Assembly: GCF_000820225.1 (NCBI RefSeq)
Contig: NZ_CDDK01000013.1
Location: forward strand, 1 to 64,000
Length of the DNA: 64,000 bases
Direction of reading: 5' to 3'
From: Aeromonas veronii bv. veronii
GTDB taxonomy: Bacteria; Pseudomonadota; Gammaproteobacteria; Enterobacterales; Aeromonadaceae
Of the stretch, positions 38,881 through 47,345 are shown in pieces (the stretch's first letter is position 1; each line of letters begins with the position of its first letter). A program made the translations under genes and the position numbers. Under the pieces are notes generated by a model. It searched no databases. It was not told the DNA's origin and saw only the letters and a list, made by a program, of their open reading frames with translations.

Positions 38881-39177
38881 CATCCCCCCTGTGCGGGTTG
38901 CAGGCAAAACCTGCGGCCCTGCATCCCCTGTTAACCCGGTGAAGCGACTCATTACGGTGAGCTCAGGCTGGTATGGCCTGTGCTGATGGGGTACTCGCCC
39001 CATCCCTATCGGTTCTGCTGCGCCAGCAACACCAAATACGGCAAAAGCCGGCCAAAAAAACATCCAAGATGCTGAAAATAAAGCAAAATGACCATTCAAT
39101 CAGCGTTGAAATAAGCAAGGCAGCTCATTAGACTACCGACTCCCCTACCCGTCGTAACACAAGGAACGTATCAGACA

Positions 39178-42100
39178 ATGAAAAAGACGGTTCTCACTCC
39201 CTTACTGGCGCTGTTGATCACAGGCTGTGGCGGCGGTGATGGCGAACAGGAAGAGACCCCTATCCGCCCCCCTGTCACCCCCAACTATTTCGAGGCATCC
39301 AGCCAGAGCAGCGCGGGCGGACAGTTGAACCCCACCAGCCTGCGGTTGGCGACGGGAGAACAGGGGCGCTTCTCGGTACAGGCTGACAGCGGTTACCTCC
39401 TGACCGGGATAAGCGGATGTGATGGCACCCTGGACGGCCTCACCTATACCACTGGCCCCATGAGCAGCGATTGCCAAATCTCGGCCAGCTTCACTCAGGA
39501 GAGTGCCGCCGTCTATTTCGACGCCACCACTCAAGCTTCTCAGGGGGGCGTGCTAAGCCCCGACTCCCTGCGTCTGAACGCCGGTGAACAAGGCCGTTTC
39601 ACCGTACAGCCCGAGAGTGGCTTCGTGCTGGCGCAGGTCACTGGGTGTGAGGGCACCCTGACGGGTAACATCTACACCACAGCACCCATGCGCGCCGATT
39701 GTCAGGTCTCGGCCCGCTTTATCAGCGATGCCGCCAATGCGATTGCCCGGGAAGATCATACCCTTGCCAGCGAGCAATCCCTGATCGCCCATGCCCGTAC
39801 GGCGATTGCCGACAGTGAGGCTCACCGCACCGAGCTGGTTCGCAGCCTCTATCAGGGAATGGCACAGATCAGCTGGAACCCGAGCCACGACTCCATCACC
39901 TTTTCCAGCTTCCAGCCGGAGAGCACGGTGACCCTGCTCCCCTCCAACATCAATGGCAAGGGGGAGAGCGAGATCCGGGGGCTGGTGATGGTCTCAGAGC
40001 AAGCCGGTTACCGTCAGGCCGCCATGGGGGCGAACCTGTTTTCCGTTGACCGCACAGCGCAGAGCGAGGCGCTGCTCAAGGGGCTGATTGGCTGGCTGAC
40101 CCGGGGCAAGGATAGCGATGGCCTGCGCATCCTCACCGCCCAGATGCCAAGCCGCACCGATAGCTGGTATTTTCCCCATAACGAAGGCGTGCGGGACTGG
40201 CTCAAGGCGATCTATCCCGACAAGCACAACATCAACCCGGCCAATACCTGCGATTATCAGGCGCTGAGCGACTGTATCGACACCATGGCGCCGGAGCTTA
40301 TCGTGATCAGCGATATCGACCGCCAGGGGCTGGGGTATCAGGGGATCGCACAGGGGATCGCCAAGGCCAAAGCGGCCGGGATCCCGCTGCTGCTCTCCAA
40401 CTATCGGCGCGATGCCAGCCCGCTGCTAAGCCCCCTCTATCTCGATATGGGGCTGGTCACCTGGGGCAACTACTGGTCAAAACTCAGAGCCAGCGATCTG
40501 GCAGTGAACACCATCATGGCACCCGACGCCCAGCTGATGGCTGTCGATACCCTGCTTGGCAACCTTCTGGATCGCAACTTCACGACCCAGTGGCTCGATA
40601 GCTGCGGCGGCAACTTTATCAATTGCGGTGGCTCGGAGAGCTTCAACCAGCAGTTCAAGCTGGGTGCCGACTGGCTGAGAAATGCGGCTATCACCCTCGA
40701 CAAGGCCGGGATCAGTCCCTTTGCCCGTGACGGCGTGACACTGTTGCCCGCCACCCTGCTGCTGGCCGACAAATACCGTGCCGCCATCGACTACCCGATT
40801 GCCTGGGATGAACATCAATCCTGGCAGCAGGCGATGTTTGCCGACTGGCTGGTGAGCTATGCCCGCACCCGTACCCCGGCCCAGCCCGATCTGGGGGAGT
40901 ACGTCACCGATCGCAACAAGGTGGTGAAGGGACAAGCAGCTCACTACGCCTATCCCGCGACACTCACCGACAGTCGGCGCATTGCGGTTCCCTACAGCGG
41001 GCAGTGGACTACCACCGGTTGGTATTCCCTGCCGGGACAGACCATCACCCTGAGACGCACCGATAACGCCGATGTGTCCGCTACCGTCCGACTCAACTAC
41101 CACAGGCCCAACACCAATCGCGCCTATGAGCAGAAGATCTATCGAGCCCCGCTGGAGCTGACCACCGGACGACTGATCTTGGCCAAGGGGGGCAGCGTCA
41201 CCTTCACCTCTCCTTATGGCGGCCCTATCTATCTCTATCTGGAAGGGGGGACAGCATCGCTGGCCGTCCAGGTGAGCGCCACGGGCGTCACCCGTCATCC
41301 GGCCATCATGGATTTCAGTGATGAGCAGCAGATACGCGAGTTCAACGAGCGGCTGGAACAAACCGAGCTGCCCCATATCGATCTGCGGGCCGATGGCGCC
41401 GAACAGCATCTGCGCCGGGATCGCTTCACCAAGGCGGTGGGTGGCGTCATCCCCGACACCAATGCCCTGCTCGACAGCATCGCCCGGGATCACATCAATG
41501 GCGTCTACACCCTGGCGGGCCTGAAAATTCAGGGCAAGGGGCTCGATGAGTCGCTGCCTGCGGATGTTAAAAACGCCTGCGTGGCACTGCTGGGGGAGGG
41601 TTGTCTCGATGAGTCGATTCATACCCGCACCATCATCCAGCATGCCAACTATGACCAGAATGCCCATTGCGGCAGCGGTTGCAGTGGCAACCCGTGGGAC
41701 TCTTCCGGCAGCATCAGCCCGACCGGCTGGCTCGACAATCACGAGCTGGGCCACAACCTGCAGACCAACCGGTTGAACGTGCAGTACGCTGCGGCAGACG
41801 ATGCCGACAACTGGAGTGGCTACGGCAGCCGGGCGGGGGAAAACTCCAACAACATCTTCCCTTATGTGGTGAAGTGGCGCGCCCATTATCTGAGAGATGG
41901 CAACACGGCGCCCATCAAGGATGGACACATGAATCACAAGGATCTCTTCTATGTGTTCATGTCTGATGCGGCGCAGGTACGGGACAGGAGTGGCAACCGC
42001 GTCGTGCTCGGGGCCAACTGCAAGGTGCTCGATACCGGCGAGAGTCGCTACGAAGCCCCCTGGAAGAGCAATGCCTACGCCGTCCACAACGGCTATCGCA

Positions 42101-42612
42101 TGGCGTTTTATATCCAGATGGCATTACGCGCCCACCGTATGCTCCTGACTGATGGCACCCGACTGAACGATGGCTTCACTATCTTCACCCTGCTCTATCA
42201 GCATTCACGGATCTTCGGCGCGGCAGCCGACAGTGAAGCGCAGTGGAATGCCAACAAGGATAGGCTCGGCTTTAGCCTGTTCCCCTACTCGGGGCATGCT
42301 GTCTATGGCGGCAAACGGGTGCGCGACATACCGGGCAATGACTTTATGCTGGTTGCACTCAGTCGGCTCACCGGTTGGGACTGGCGCAATCACTTCGATC
42401 TGCTTGGCCTGCGTTACTCCAGCCTCGCGGTCGCTCAGGTGCAGGCCAACCAGCGTTATGGCAGCCTGCCGATGGGGATGTATGTGCTGGAGGATGACCT
42501 GCCCCCAGCCAACATGAGCGAAGGCGTCACATTCCTGCCGCTCTCTGAAAGCGACGGATCCACCCTCTGGCCCCGCAACAGTGGCTCGCCAAGCGCCTGC
42601 CCAACACCCTGA
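39178..42612 (+). CDS. Secreted M60-type metallopeptidase lipoprotein (AcfD/SslE-like)
   Basis: 1144 aa. The lipoprotein signal peptide ends in a lipobox (LLITGC, Cys about 17). Two tandem ~70-residue repeats follow (YFEASSQSSAGGQLNP... and YFDATTQASQGGVLSP...), each ending in a paired-Cys segment. The peptidase M60/enhancin-like part has the zinc motif HELGHN at residues 855-860, with Glu856 the predicted catalytic base and a downstream Glu in ENSNNIF as likely third ligand. M60 enzymes cleave mucin-type glycoproteins, and AcfD/SslE relatives are colonisation factors. Surface location and mucin target are inferred. A terminator follows. Confidence 0.88.
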   Translation: MKKTVLTPLLALLITGCGGGDGEQEETPIRPPVTPNYFEASSQSSAGGQLNPTSLRLATGEQGRFSVQADSGYLLTGISGCDGTLDGLTYTTGPMSSDCQISASFTQESAAVYFDATTQASQGGVLSPDSLRLNAGEQGRFTVQPESGFVLAQVTGCEGTLTGNIYTTAPMRADCQVSARFISDAANAIAREDHTLASEQSLIAHARTAIADSEAHRTELVRSLYQGMAQISWNPSHDSITFSSFQPESTVTLLPSNINGKGESEIRGLVMVSEQAGYRQAAMGANLFSVDRTAQSEALLKGLIGWLTRGKDSDGLRILTAQMPSRTDSWYFPHNEGVRDWLKAIYPDKHNINPANTCDYQALSDCIDTMAPELIVISDIDRQGLGYQGIAQGIAKAKAAGIPLLLSNYRRDASPLLSPLYLDMGLVTWGNYWSKLRASDLAVNTIMAPDAQLMAVDTLLGNLLDRNFTTQWLDSCGGNFINCGGSESFNQQFKLGADWLRNAAITLDKAGISPFARDGVTLLPATLLLADKYRAAIDYPIAWDEHQSWQQAMFADWLVSYARTRTPAQPDLGEYVTDRNKVVKGQAAHYAYPATLTDSRRIAVPYSGQWTTTGWYSLPGQTITLRRTDNADVSATVRLNYHRPNTNRAYEQKIYRAPLELTTGRLILAKGGSVTFTSPYGGPIYLYLEGGTASLAVQVSATGVTRHPAIMDFSDEQQIREFNERLEQTELPHIDLRADGAEQHLRRDRFTKAVGGVIPDTNALLDSIARDHINGVYTLAGLKIQGKGLDESLPADVKNACVALLGEGCLDESIHTRTIIQHANYDQNAHCGSGCSGNPWDSSGSISPTGWLDNHELGHNLQTNRLNVQYAAADDADNWSGYGSRAGENSNNIFPYVVKWRAHYLRDGNTAPIKDGHMNHKDLFYVFMSDAAQVRDRSGNRVVLGANCKVLDTGESRYEAPWKSNAYAVHNGYRMAFYIQMALRAHRMLLTDGTRLNDGFTIFTLLYQHSRIFGAAADSEAQWNANKDRLGFSLFPYSGHAVYGGKRVRDIPGNDFMLVALSRLTGWDWRNHFDLLGLRYSSLAVAQVQANQRYGSLPMGMYVLEDDLPPANMSEGVTFLPLSESDGSTLWPRNSGSPSACPTP

Positions 42613-42632
42613 ATAGGGTCATCGCGATAACC

Positions 42633-42665
42633 ACAACAAGCGCCCGGCTGGGCGCTTGTTGTTTA
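42633..42665 (+). terminator. Terminator after the M60 peptidase gene
   Basis: AACAAGCGCCC-GGCT-GGGCGCTTGTT followed by GTTTAT. Confidence 0.85.
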
Positions 42666-42870
42666 TCCGGCCTCTGGCCCCGTTGTTGATGATGTGAAGA
42701 GGGTGGGATAAGTGGTGATCGCTCACAGATCAGCAAAGCAAACCTGCACTCCTCCTTCAGGACACAAGGTTGTGTGAACCCCGTCACCTTGCCCCTTGCC
42801 AATAGAGAGGATGATGGCGCTCAGGCAGAAACATCTTTCTCGCCAGCTATTTCAACAAGTTGAGGTTTGT

Positions 42871-43047
42871 ATGCCTGACAGCAATGCGGTCGCTCACCCG
42901 TTCGATGCCAAGAAGATCAATGTCAACGATCCCTATGAGATGAAGCAGTGGGTCAAAATGTTCGAGTGCACCGAGGTCCAGCTGAAACGGGCGGTCAAAG
43001 CAGTCGGCACCTCAGGCAAGGCGATCAGAAAATACCTCAAGAAGTGA
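42871..43047 (+). CDS. Small DUF3606-like protein
   Basis: 58 aa. KKINVNDPYEMKQWVKMFECTEVQLKRAVKAVG followed by SGKAIRKYL fits DUF3606, a short helical domain of unknown function. ATG 42871 has GAGG 5 nt upstream, which decides against the longer frame from 42796. It is a single gene with its own terminator. Confidence 0.78.
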   Translation: MPDSNAVAHPFDAKKINVNDPYEMKQWVKMFECTEVQLKRAVKAVGTSGKAIRKYLKK

Positions 43048-43070
43048 GGGTGCAACCCCGTCATAAACCC

Positions 43071-43092
43071 GACCCCGCTCGCGGGGCTTTTC
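43071..43092 (+). terminator. Terminator after the DUF3606-like gene
   Basis: CCCCGC-TC-GCGGGG followed by CTTTTC. Confidence 0.75.
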
Positions 43093-43295
43093 TCATCTTG
43101 GCCTTTACGTGGGCCCGTCCTGCCTCCGGTTTAGCTGCGCACATACCGCCTTTCAACCGCTCATAACCGGACTGTGCAGCCTGACCAGCTCCGGCCGCCG
43201 TCCGACAGCTTGTGACCGGCCAGCACCGTCCGGCCCTTCGCATCCCGGCATCCCTGCCTATAATGCGGGCTCAAACACACAGAGAGGATTAATCC

Positions 43296-43544
43296 ATGGG
43301 CTTTATCAGCTGGATCGTATTGGGACTGTTGGTGGGTATTCTGGCGAAGTGGATCATGCCGGGTCGCGACGGTGGCGGCTTCTTCATGACCGCCCTGCTG
43401 GGGATTGTCGGCGCCATGGTTGGCGGCTATGTGGGTACCCTGCTGGGGCTGGGCTCAGTGACCGGTTTCAATATCCCGAGCATCGCGCTGGCGACCGTGG
43501 GTGCCCTTATCGTCCTGTTTGTCTTCAACAAGATCCGCAGCTGA
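43296..43544 (+). CDS. GlsB/YeaQ/YmgE family membrane protein
   Basis: 82 aa with three hydrophobic helices: FISWIVLGLLVGILAKWI at the start, a Gly-rich second helix (MTALLGIVGAMVGGYVG) and a third ending VLFVFNKIRS. The G-x-x-A-K-W-I-M-P-G pattern is typical of the transglycosylase-associated/YeaQ family, often stress induced. AGAGGA lies about 8 nt upstream. Confidence 0.92.
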   Translation: MGFISWIVLGLLVGILAKWIMPGRDGGGFFMTALLGIVGAMVGGYVGTLLGLGSVTGFNIPSIALATVGALIVLFVFNKIRS

Positions 43545-43573
43545 CCCCCAACGCCATCTATGTGTAGATAAAC

Positions 43574-43603
43574 AGGGCACCGCGAGGTGCCCTCTCTTTT
43601 TTT
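43574..43603 (+). terminator. Terminator after the GlsB-family gene
   Basis: AGGGCACC-GCGA-GGTGCCCT followed by CTCTTTTTTT. It separates this gene from the convergent histidine kinase. Confidence 0.9.
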
Positions 43604-43610
43604 ATCGCCC

Positions 43611-45014
43611 TCACGGTGTTGCCAGCGGCAAGATCAACCTCACCAGCAAGCCCCCCAGCTGGGTGGCCGGCAGCAACACCACTTCGCCGTGGTGGTAGTG
43701 GGCGATATCGCGTACCAGCGCCAGACCCAGCCCCGCTCCCGGCTGTTCGCTCCCCTGCTCGAGGCGCTGGAACGGCTGCCAGACTCGCTCCGCCAGCTCG
43801 GGGGCTATGCCGGGGCCGCTATCCTCCACCTCCAGCCAGATCTGCCCGTTGCTTCGCACCACCCGCGCCGTCACGGTGCCGTGGGGTGGGGTGTATTTGA
43901 TGGCGTTGTCGAGCAGGTTGGCGCACAGCTCCCCGAGCAGCAGCGGCTCCCCCGCCACCATGATGGCGGACTCCTCCCCCTCGTAACCGAGATCGATCCC
44001 CTTGCTGCGGGCCTGCGCCAACCGTGACAGACAGGCCTGCTGCACCAGCGCCGTCAACTCCATGGGCTCCCGCTGGCGCAGCCCGGAGCACTCGTCTGAT
44101 TTGAGTCTGGCCAGCAGCAGTAACCGTTCGGTCAGGGCGATGGTGTGATCGAGCCGTACGGCCATGGCATCGAGACTTTCGCTCATCAGGGCCGGATCGC
44201 CACTGCCGCGCGCCACCTCAACCTGGGTTTTCAAAATGGTGAGCGGCGTGCGCAGCTGATGGGCGGCATCGGCGCTAAAGCGCTCCTGCCGGGCCACCAG
44301 CTGGCGCAATCGGGCCAGCTGGCGGTTGAACGCCTGCACCAGCGGCCGGGTCTCCTGCCAGGGGAGCAAATCCGGCAAGGGTGCAAGATTGGCGGCATCG
44401 CGGCGCAAGATCTCCCGCGACAAACGGCGCATCGGGGTGAGCAGCCGCTTGAGCAACAGATAAGCGAGCAGCAGGGTGAGCACCACCAGCGCCCCCTGTG
44501 TCAGCAGGGCCGACCAGAGCAGTTGCTCCGCCAGCTGCTGGCGGCCGAGCAGGGTTTCCGCCACCGTGATGCGGGCCATGCCGTTGACGCCCCCCTCACC
44601 CACCGGTTGCAGCAGCATCACGGCGCGGATCGGCGCCTCCTGATAAAGCCCGTCATAGAAGTAGGCGAGCGCCGGATAGCGGTCGGTCAGTGGCGTACCG
44701 TCCGGCATGGGGGGCAGGTCATCAAAGCCGGAGATGACCCTATCGTCGATGCCGCGCACCTGATAGAAGAGGCGATCGCGCATGTTGCGCTCAAAGCTGT
44801 CGAGCACCACGTAGGGCACATCCACCCTGAGGCTACCTTCGGCTGCCGTCAGCCGCTCGGCGACGGTGCGGGCCGAAGCAAGCAGGGTGCGATCATAGGC
44901 CGAGGTAGCCGCCGCCAGCGCGCCGTAGTAGCTGTACCAGGCCGAGGCGGCCCAGAGGATCAGCAGTGGGCCCCCCAGAAACAGCAGCAGTTGATGGAGC
45001 AGGGAGCGGCTAAT
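43611..45014 (-). CDS. tctE: TctE-type sensor histidine kinase, apparent ATT start
   Basis: 467 aa if started at ATT 45014. The frame is open and protein-like well upstream of the first GTG (44825). It encodes an N-terminal membrane helix (LLHQLLLFLGGPLLILWAAS) and the start of the sensor domain. No ATG, GTG or TTG occurs before that helix, but GGAGG lies 6 nt before ATT 45014, which overlaps the tctD stop. A CTG a few codons later is the alternative. The second membrane helix is at about 165-190. The H-box is FSADAAHQLRTPLTIL (His about 250), then N-box NLLDNAIKYTPP and G-boxes DSGPGIAP and GAGLGLALV. It should control the adjacent tct transporter. Confidence 0.88.
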   Translation of the reverse strand: MSRSLLHQLLLFLGGPLLILWAASAWYSYYGALAAATSAYDRTLLASARTVAERLTAAEGSLRVDVPYVVLDSFERNMRDRLFYQVRGIDDRVISGFDDLPPMPDGTPLTDRYPALAYFYDGLYQEAPIRAVMLLQPVGEGGVNGMARITVAETLLGRQQLAEQLLWSALLTQGALVVLTLLLAYLLLKRLLTPMRRLSREILRRDAANLAPLPDLLPWQETRPLVQAFNRQLARLRQLVARQERFSADAAHQLRTPLTILKTQVEVARGSGDPALMSESLDAMAVRLDHTIALTERLLLLARLKSDECSGLRQREPMELTALVQQACLSRLAQARSKGIDLGYEGEESAIMVAGEPLLLGELCANLLDNAIKYTPPHGTVTARVVRSNGQIWLEVEDSGPGIAPELAERVWQPFQRLEQGSEQPGAGLGLALVRDIAHYHHGEVVLLPATQLGGLLVRLILPLATP

Positions 45015-45684
45015 GGGAGGCCTCCGGCGCCGCTTCCAGCAGATAGCCCAGCCCGCGCAGGGTGGTGATCACAACCCCGCTGCCCACCAGCTTTTTGCGC
45101 AGCCGGTGGATATAGAGATCGATGCTGTCGAGCCCTACCTCGTCATCGAGGTTGAACACCTGCTCGAACAGCTGCCCCTTGGCGACGGGCCGCCCGTGGC
45201 GGTACATCAGCGCGGTCAGCAGCGCCAGTTCGCGCGGAGTCAGGGCAAGGCGGGCATCGGCCAGCAGAAAATAGCCGTCGGGGTGCAGGGTCAGGCGCCC
45301 CAGCCGCAGCTCGGCACCACCGCTTTCGCTGCGCCGCAGCAGGGCTCGCAACCGGGCATCCAGCTCCCCCAGATCGAACGGCTTGGCCAGATAGTCATCG
45401 GCTCCGGCATTGAGGCCGCAGATCCGCTCCTCCACCGCGCCGCGGGCGGTGAGCAGCAGCACCGGCACCCCCTGCCCCCTACTGCGCAATCGGCCGAGTA
45501 CCGCCAGCCCGTCGAGCTTGGGCATCTCGATATCGAGCACCGCCAGCGCGTACTGTTCGTGGCGCAGCAGGTGATCAGCCTGAGCCCCGTCAGCCACCCA
45601 ATCCACCGCGAAACCGGCGCTGGTGAGTGCCCGCGACAGCCAGTGGGCCAGTTCGTGATTATCTTCTGCCAACAGCAAGCGCAT
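45010..45684 (-). CDS. tctD: TctD-type OmpR-family response regulator
   Basis: 224 aa. The receiver domain has acidic residues at AEDN (7-9), phospho-acceptor Asp51 (AVLDIEMPKLDG), Thr in LLTARG and Lys in LAKPFD (about 101). The OmpR-type winged helix follows (about 130-220: LTPRELALLTALMYRHGRPV, SIDLYIHRLRKKL, TLRGLGYLLE). It lies upstream of and overlaps the kinase gene, and is divergent from tctC, the usual arrangement for citrate/tricarboxylate uptake control. Confidence 0.94.
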   Translation of the reverse strand: MRLLLAEDNHELAHWLSRALTSAGFAVDWVADGAQADHLLRHEQYALAVLDIEMPKLDGLAVLGRLRSRGQGVPVLLLTARGAVEERICGLNAGADDYLAKPFDLGELDARLRALLRRSESGGAELRLGRLTLHPDGYFLLADARLALTPRELALLTALMYRHGRPVAKGQLFEQVFNLDDEVGLDSIDLYIHRLRKKLVGSGVVITTLRGLGYLLEAAPEASH

Positions 45685-45906
45685 CCCTCTCCCCTTGTTC
45701 CTAACCGCAGCATTCAGCCTTACTGCTTCAACTGCATCCCTTCGTCACTGCCATTGCGGGAGAAGGTGCGATCAGAGTCACACTCCCGGCTCTTGGTCAG
45801 CGATTGAAAGGTGAATGAAAGGTTGTTGTTTTAACAATTTCGCATCACTTCGTCTATCGACGGAGTCACACCCAGGAAAAACAACGACAAGATGGAGCAC
45901 ACAACC
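45685..45906. promoter_or_regulatory. tctD-tctC divergent control region
   Basis: About 220 bp with both promoters. It includes a short inverted repeat TTGTTGTTTTAACAA (about 45822-45836), a possible regulator site. No unambiguous -35/-10 pair was found. Confidence 0.4.
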
Positions 45907-46893
45907 ATGAAGCAACGCACACGTCATGCCCTCGCCCTGCTGACCCTGCTCGGCGCCCTGCCACTGCAGGCGGCCGAAAGTGCCACGACCCCGAGCCGTA
46001 CCGAATGTATCGCACCGGCCAAACCGGGCGGTGGTTTCGATCTCACCTGCAAGCTGCTGCAGGTGAGCCTGCAGGAGACCGGCACCATCGACAAGCCGAT
46101 GCGAGTCACCTACATGCCGGGCGGGGTCGGCGCCGTGGCCTACAACGCCATCGTGGCCCAGCGCCCTGCCGAGGCGGGGACCGTGGTCGCCTTCTCCGGT
46201 GGCTCCCTGCTCAACCTCTCACAGGGGAAATTTGGCCGTTACGGGGTGGACGATGTGCGCTGGCTGGCTGCGGTGGGCACCGATTACGGCATGATTGCGG
46301 TGCGCCACGATGCTCCCTATCAGAACCTCAAGGAGCTGGTGAGCGCCATGGAACGCGATCCCAATAGCGTGGTGATCGGCGCAGGTGCCTCCATCGGCAG
46401 TCAGGACTGGATGAAGACGGCGCTACTGGCCAAACAGGCCGGGGTTGACCCCCACAAGATGCGCTACGTCGCCTTTGAAGGGGGTGGCGAGCCGGTCACC
46501 GCGCTGCTGGGCAACCATGTGCAGGCGGTCTCTGGCGATCTGAGCGAGATGGTGCCCTATATCGGCGGCGACAAGCTGCGGGTGCTGGCGGTGTTCTCTG
46601 CCGAGCGGCTGCCCGGCAAGCTGGCCACCATCCCCACCGCCAAGGAGCAGGGTTATGACCTGGTATGGCCGGTGATCCGCGGTTTCTATGTCGGCCCCAA
46701 GGTAAGCGACAGCGAATACCAGTGGTGGAAGCAGACCTTCGATCAGCTGGTGAAGACCGACACCTTCAAGGCGCAGCGGGATCTGCGTGGCCTGTTCGAG
46801 TTTGACCTCACCGGCGAGGCCCTCGACAGCTACGTCAAGGAGCAGGTGGCGCAATATCGCGAGCAGGCCAAAGCCTTCGGTCTGGCCAAATAG
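45907..46893 (+). CDS. tctC: Tripartite tricarboxylate transporter substrate-binding protein
   Basis: 328 aa periplasmic protein with signal peptide MKQRTRHALALLTLLGALPLQAA. TctC family marks are CIAPAKPGGGFDLTCKLLQ near the mature N-terminus, TYMPGGVGAVAYN and GDLSEMVPYI. GGAG lies 9 nt upstream of ATG 45907. It binds the tri- or dicarboxylate and delivers it to TctAB. First gene of tctCBA; the exact ligand is not readable from sequence. Confidence 0.94.
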   Translation: MKQRTRHALALLTLLGALPLQAAESATTPSRTECIAPAKPGGGFDLTCKLLQVSLQETGTIDKPMRVTYMPGGVGAVAYNAIVAQRPAEAGTVVAFSGGSLLNLSQGKFGRYGVDDVRWLAAVGTDYGMIAVRHDAPYQNLKELVSAMERDPNSVVIGAGASIGSQDWMKTALLAKQAGVDPHKMRYVAFEGGGEPVTALLGNHVQAVSGDLSEMVPYIGGDKLRVLAVFSAERLPGKLATIPTAKEQGYDLVWPVIRGFYVGPKVSDSEYQWWKQTFDQLVKTDTFKAQRDLRGLFEFDLTGEALDSYVKEQVAQYREQAKAFGLAK

Positions 46894-46904
46894 GAGCCGC
46901 AGCC

Positions 46905-47336
46905 ATGAGCGATCGCATCTTCGCCGCCATCTGGCTGCTGCTCTGTCTGGCAGGCGCCGCCATCGCCTGGCAGATCCAGAGCGAATACAGCTATGAGCCG
47001 CTGGGGCCGCGCCCCTTCCCCCTCGGCATCATCGGCCTGATGGCGCTCTGCGCCCTGTTGCTGCTGCGCCGCCAGCCGGACACCGTCAGCTGGCCGCCGC
47101 TGCGTACCCTGCGCCACCTCGCCATCATGGTGGTAGCGCTGGCCGGGTACGGTGCCAGCTTCGAGTGGCTGGGCTTTCCGCTGGCCACCACCCTGCTCAC
47201 CTTTGTTCTGGGGCGCCTGTTTGGCGCCTCTGCCAAAGCCGCCCTGCTCTCCGGCGTCGTCGGCGGTCTGGTGCTCTATCTCGCCTTCGACCGGCTGCTG
47301 GATGTCACCCTGCCCCTCGGCGTCTGGTTCTCTTAA
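46905..47336 (+). CDS. tctB: Tripartite tricarboxylate transporter small membrane subunit
   Basis: 143 aa with four hydrophobic helices. GPRPFPLGIIGLMALCALL is the family's conserved first loop and second helix. It starts 11 nt after tctC and ends 9 nt before tctA, with AGGAG in the spacer. Confidence 0.92.
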   Translation: MSDRIFAAIWLLLCLAGAAIAWQIQSEYSYEPLGPRPFPLGIIGLMALCALLLLRRQPDTVSWPPLRTLRHLAIMVVALAGYGASFEWLGFPLATTLLTFVLGRLFGASAKAALLSGVVGGLVLYLAFDRLLDVTLPLGVWFS

Positions 47337-47345
47337 GGAGTCAAT

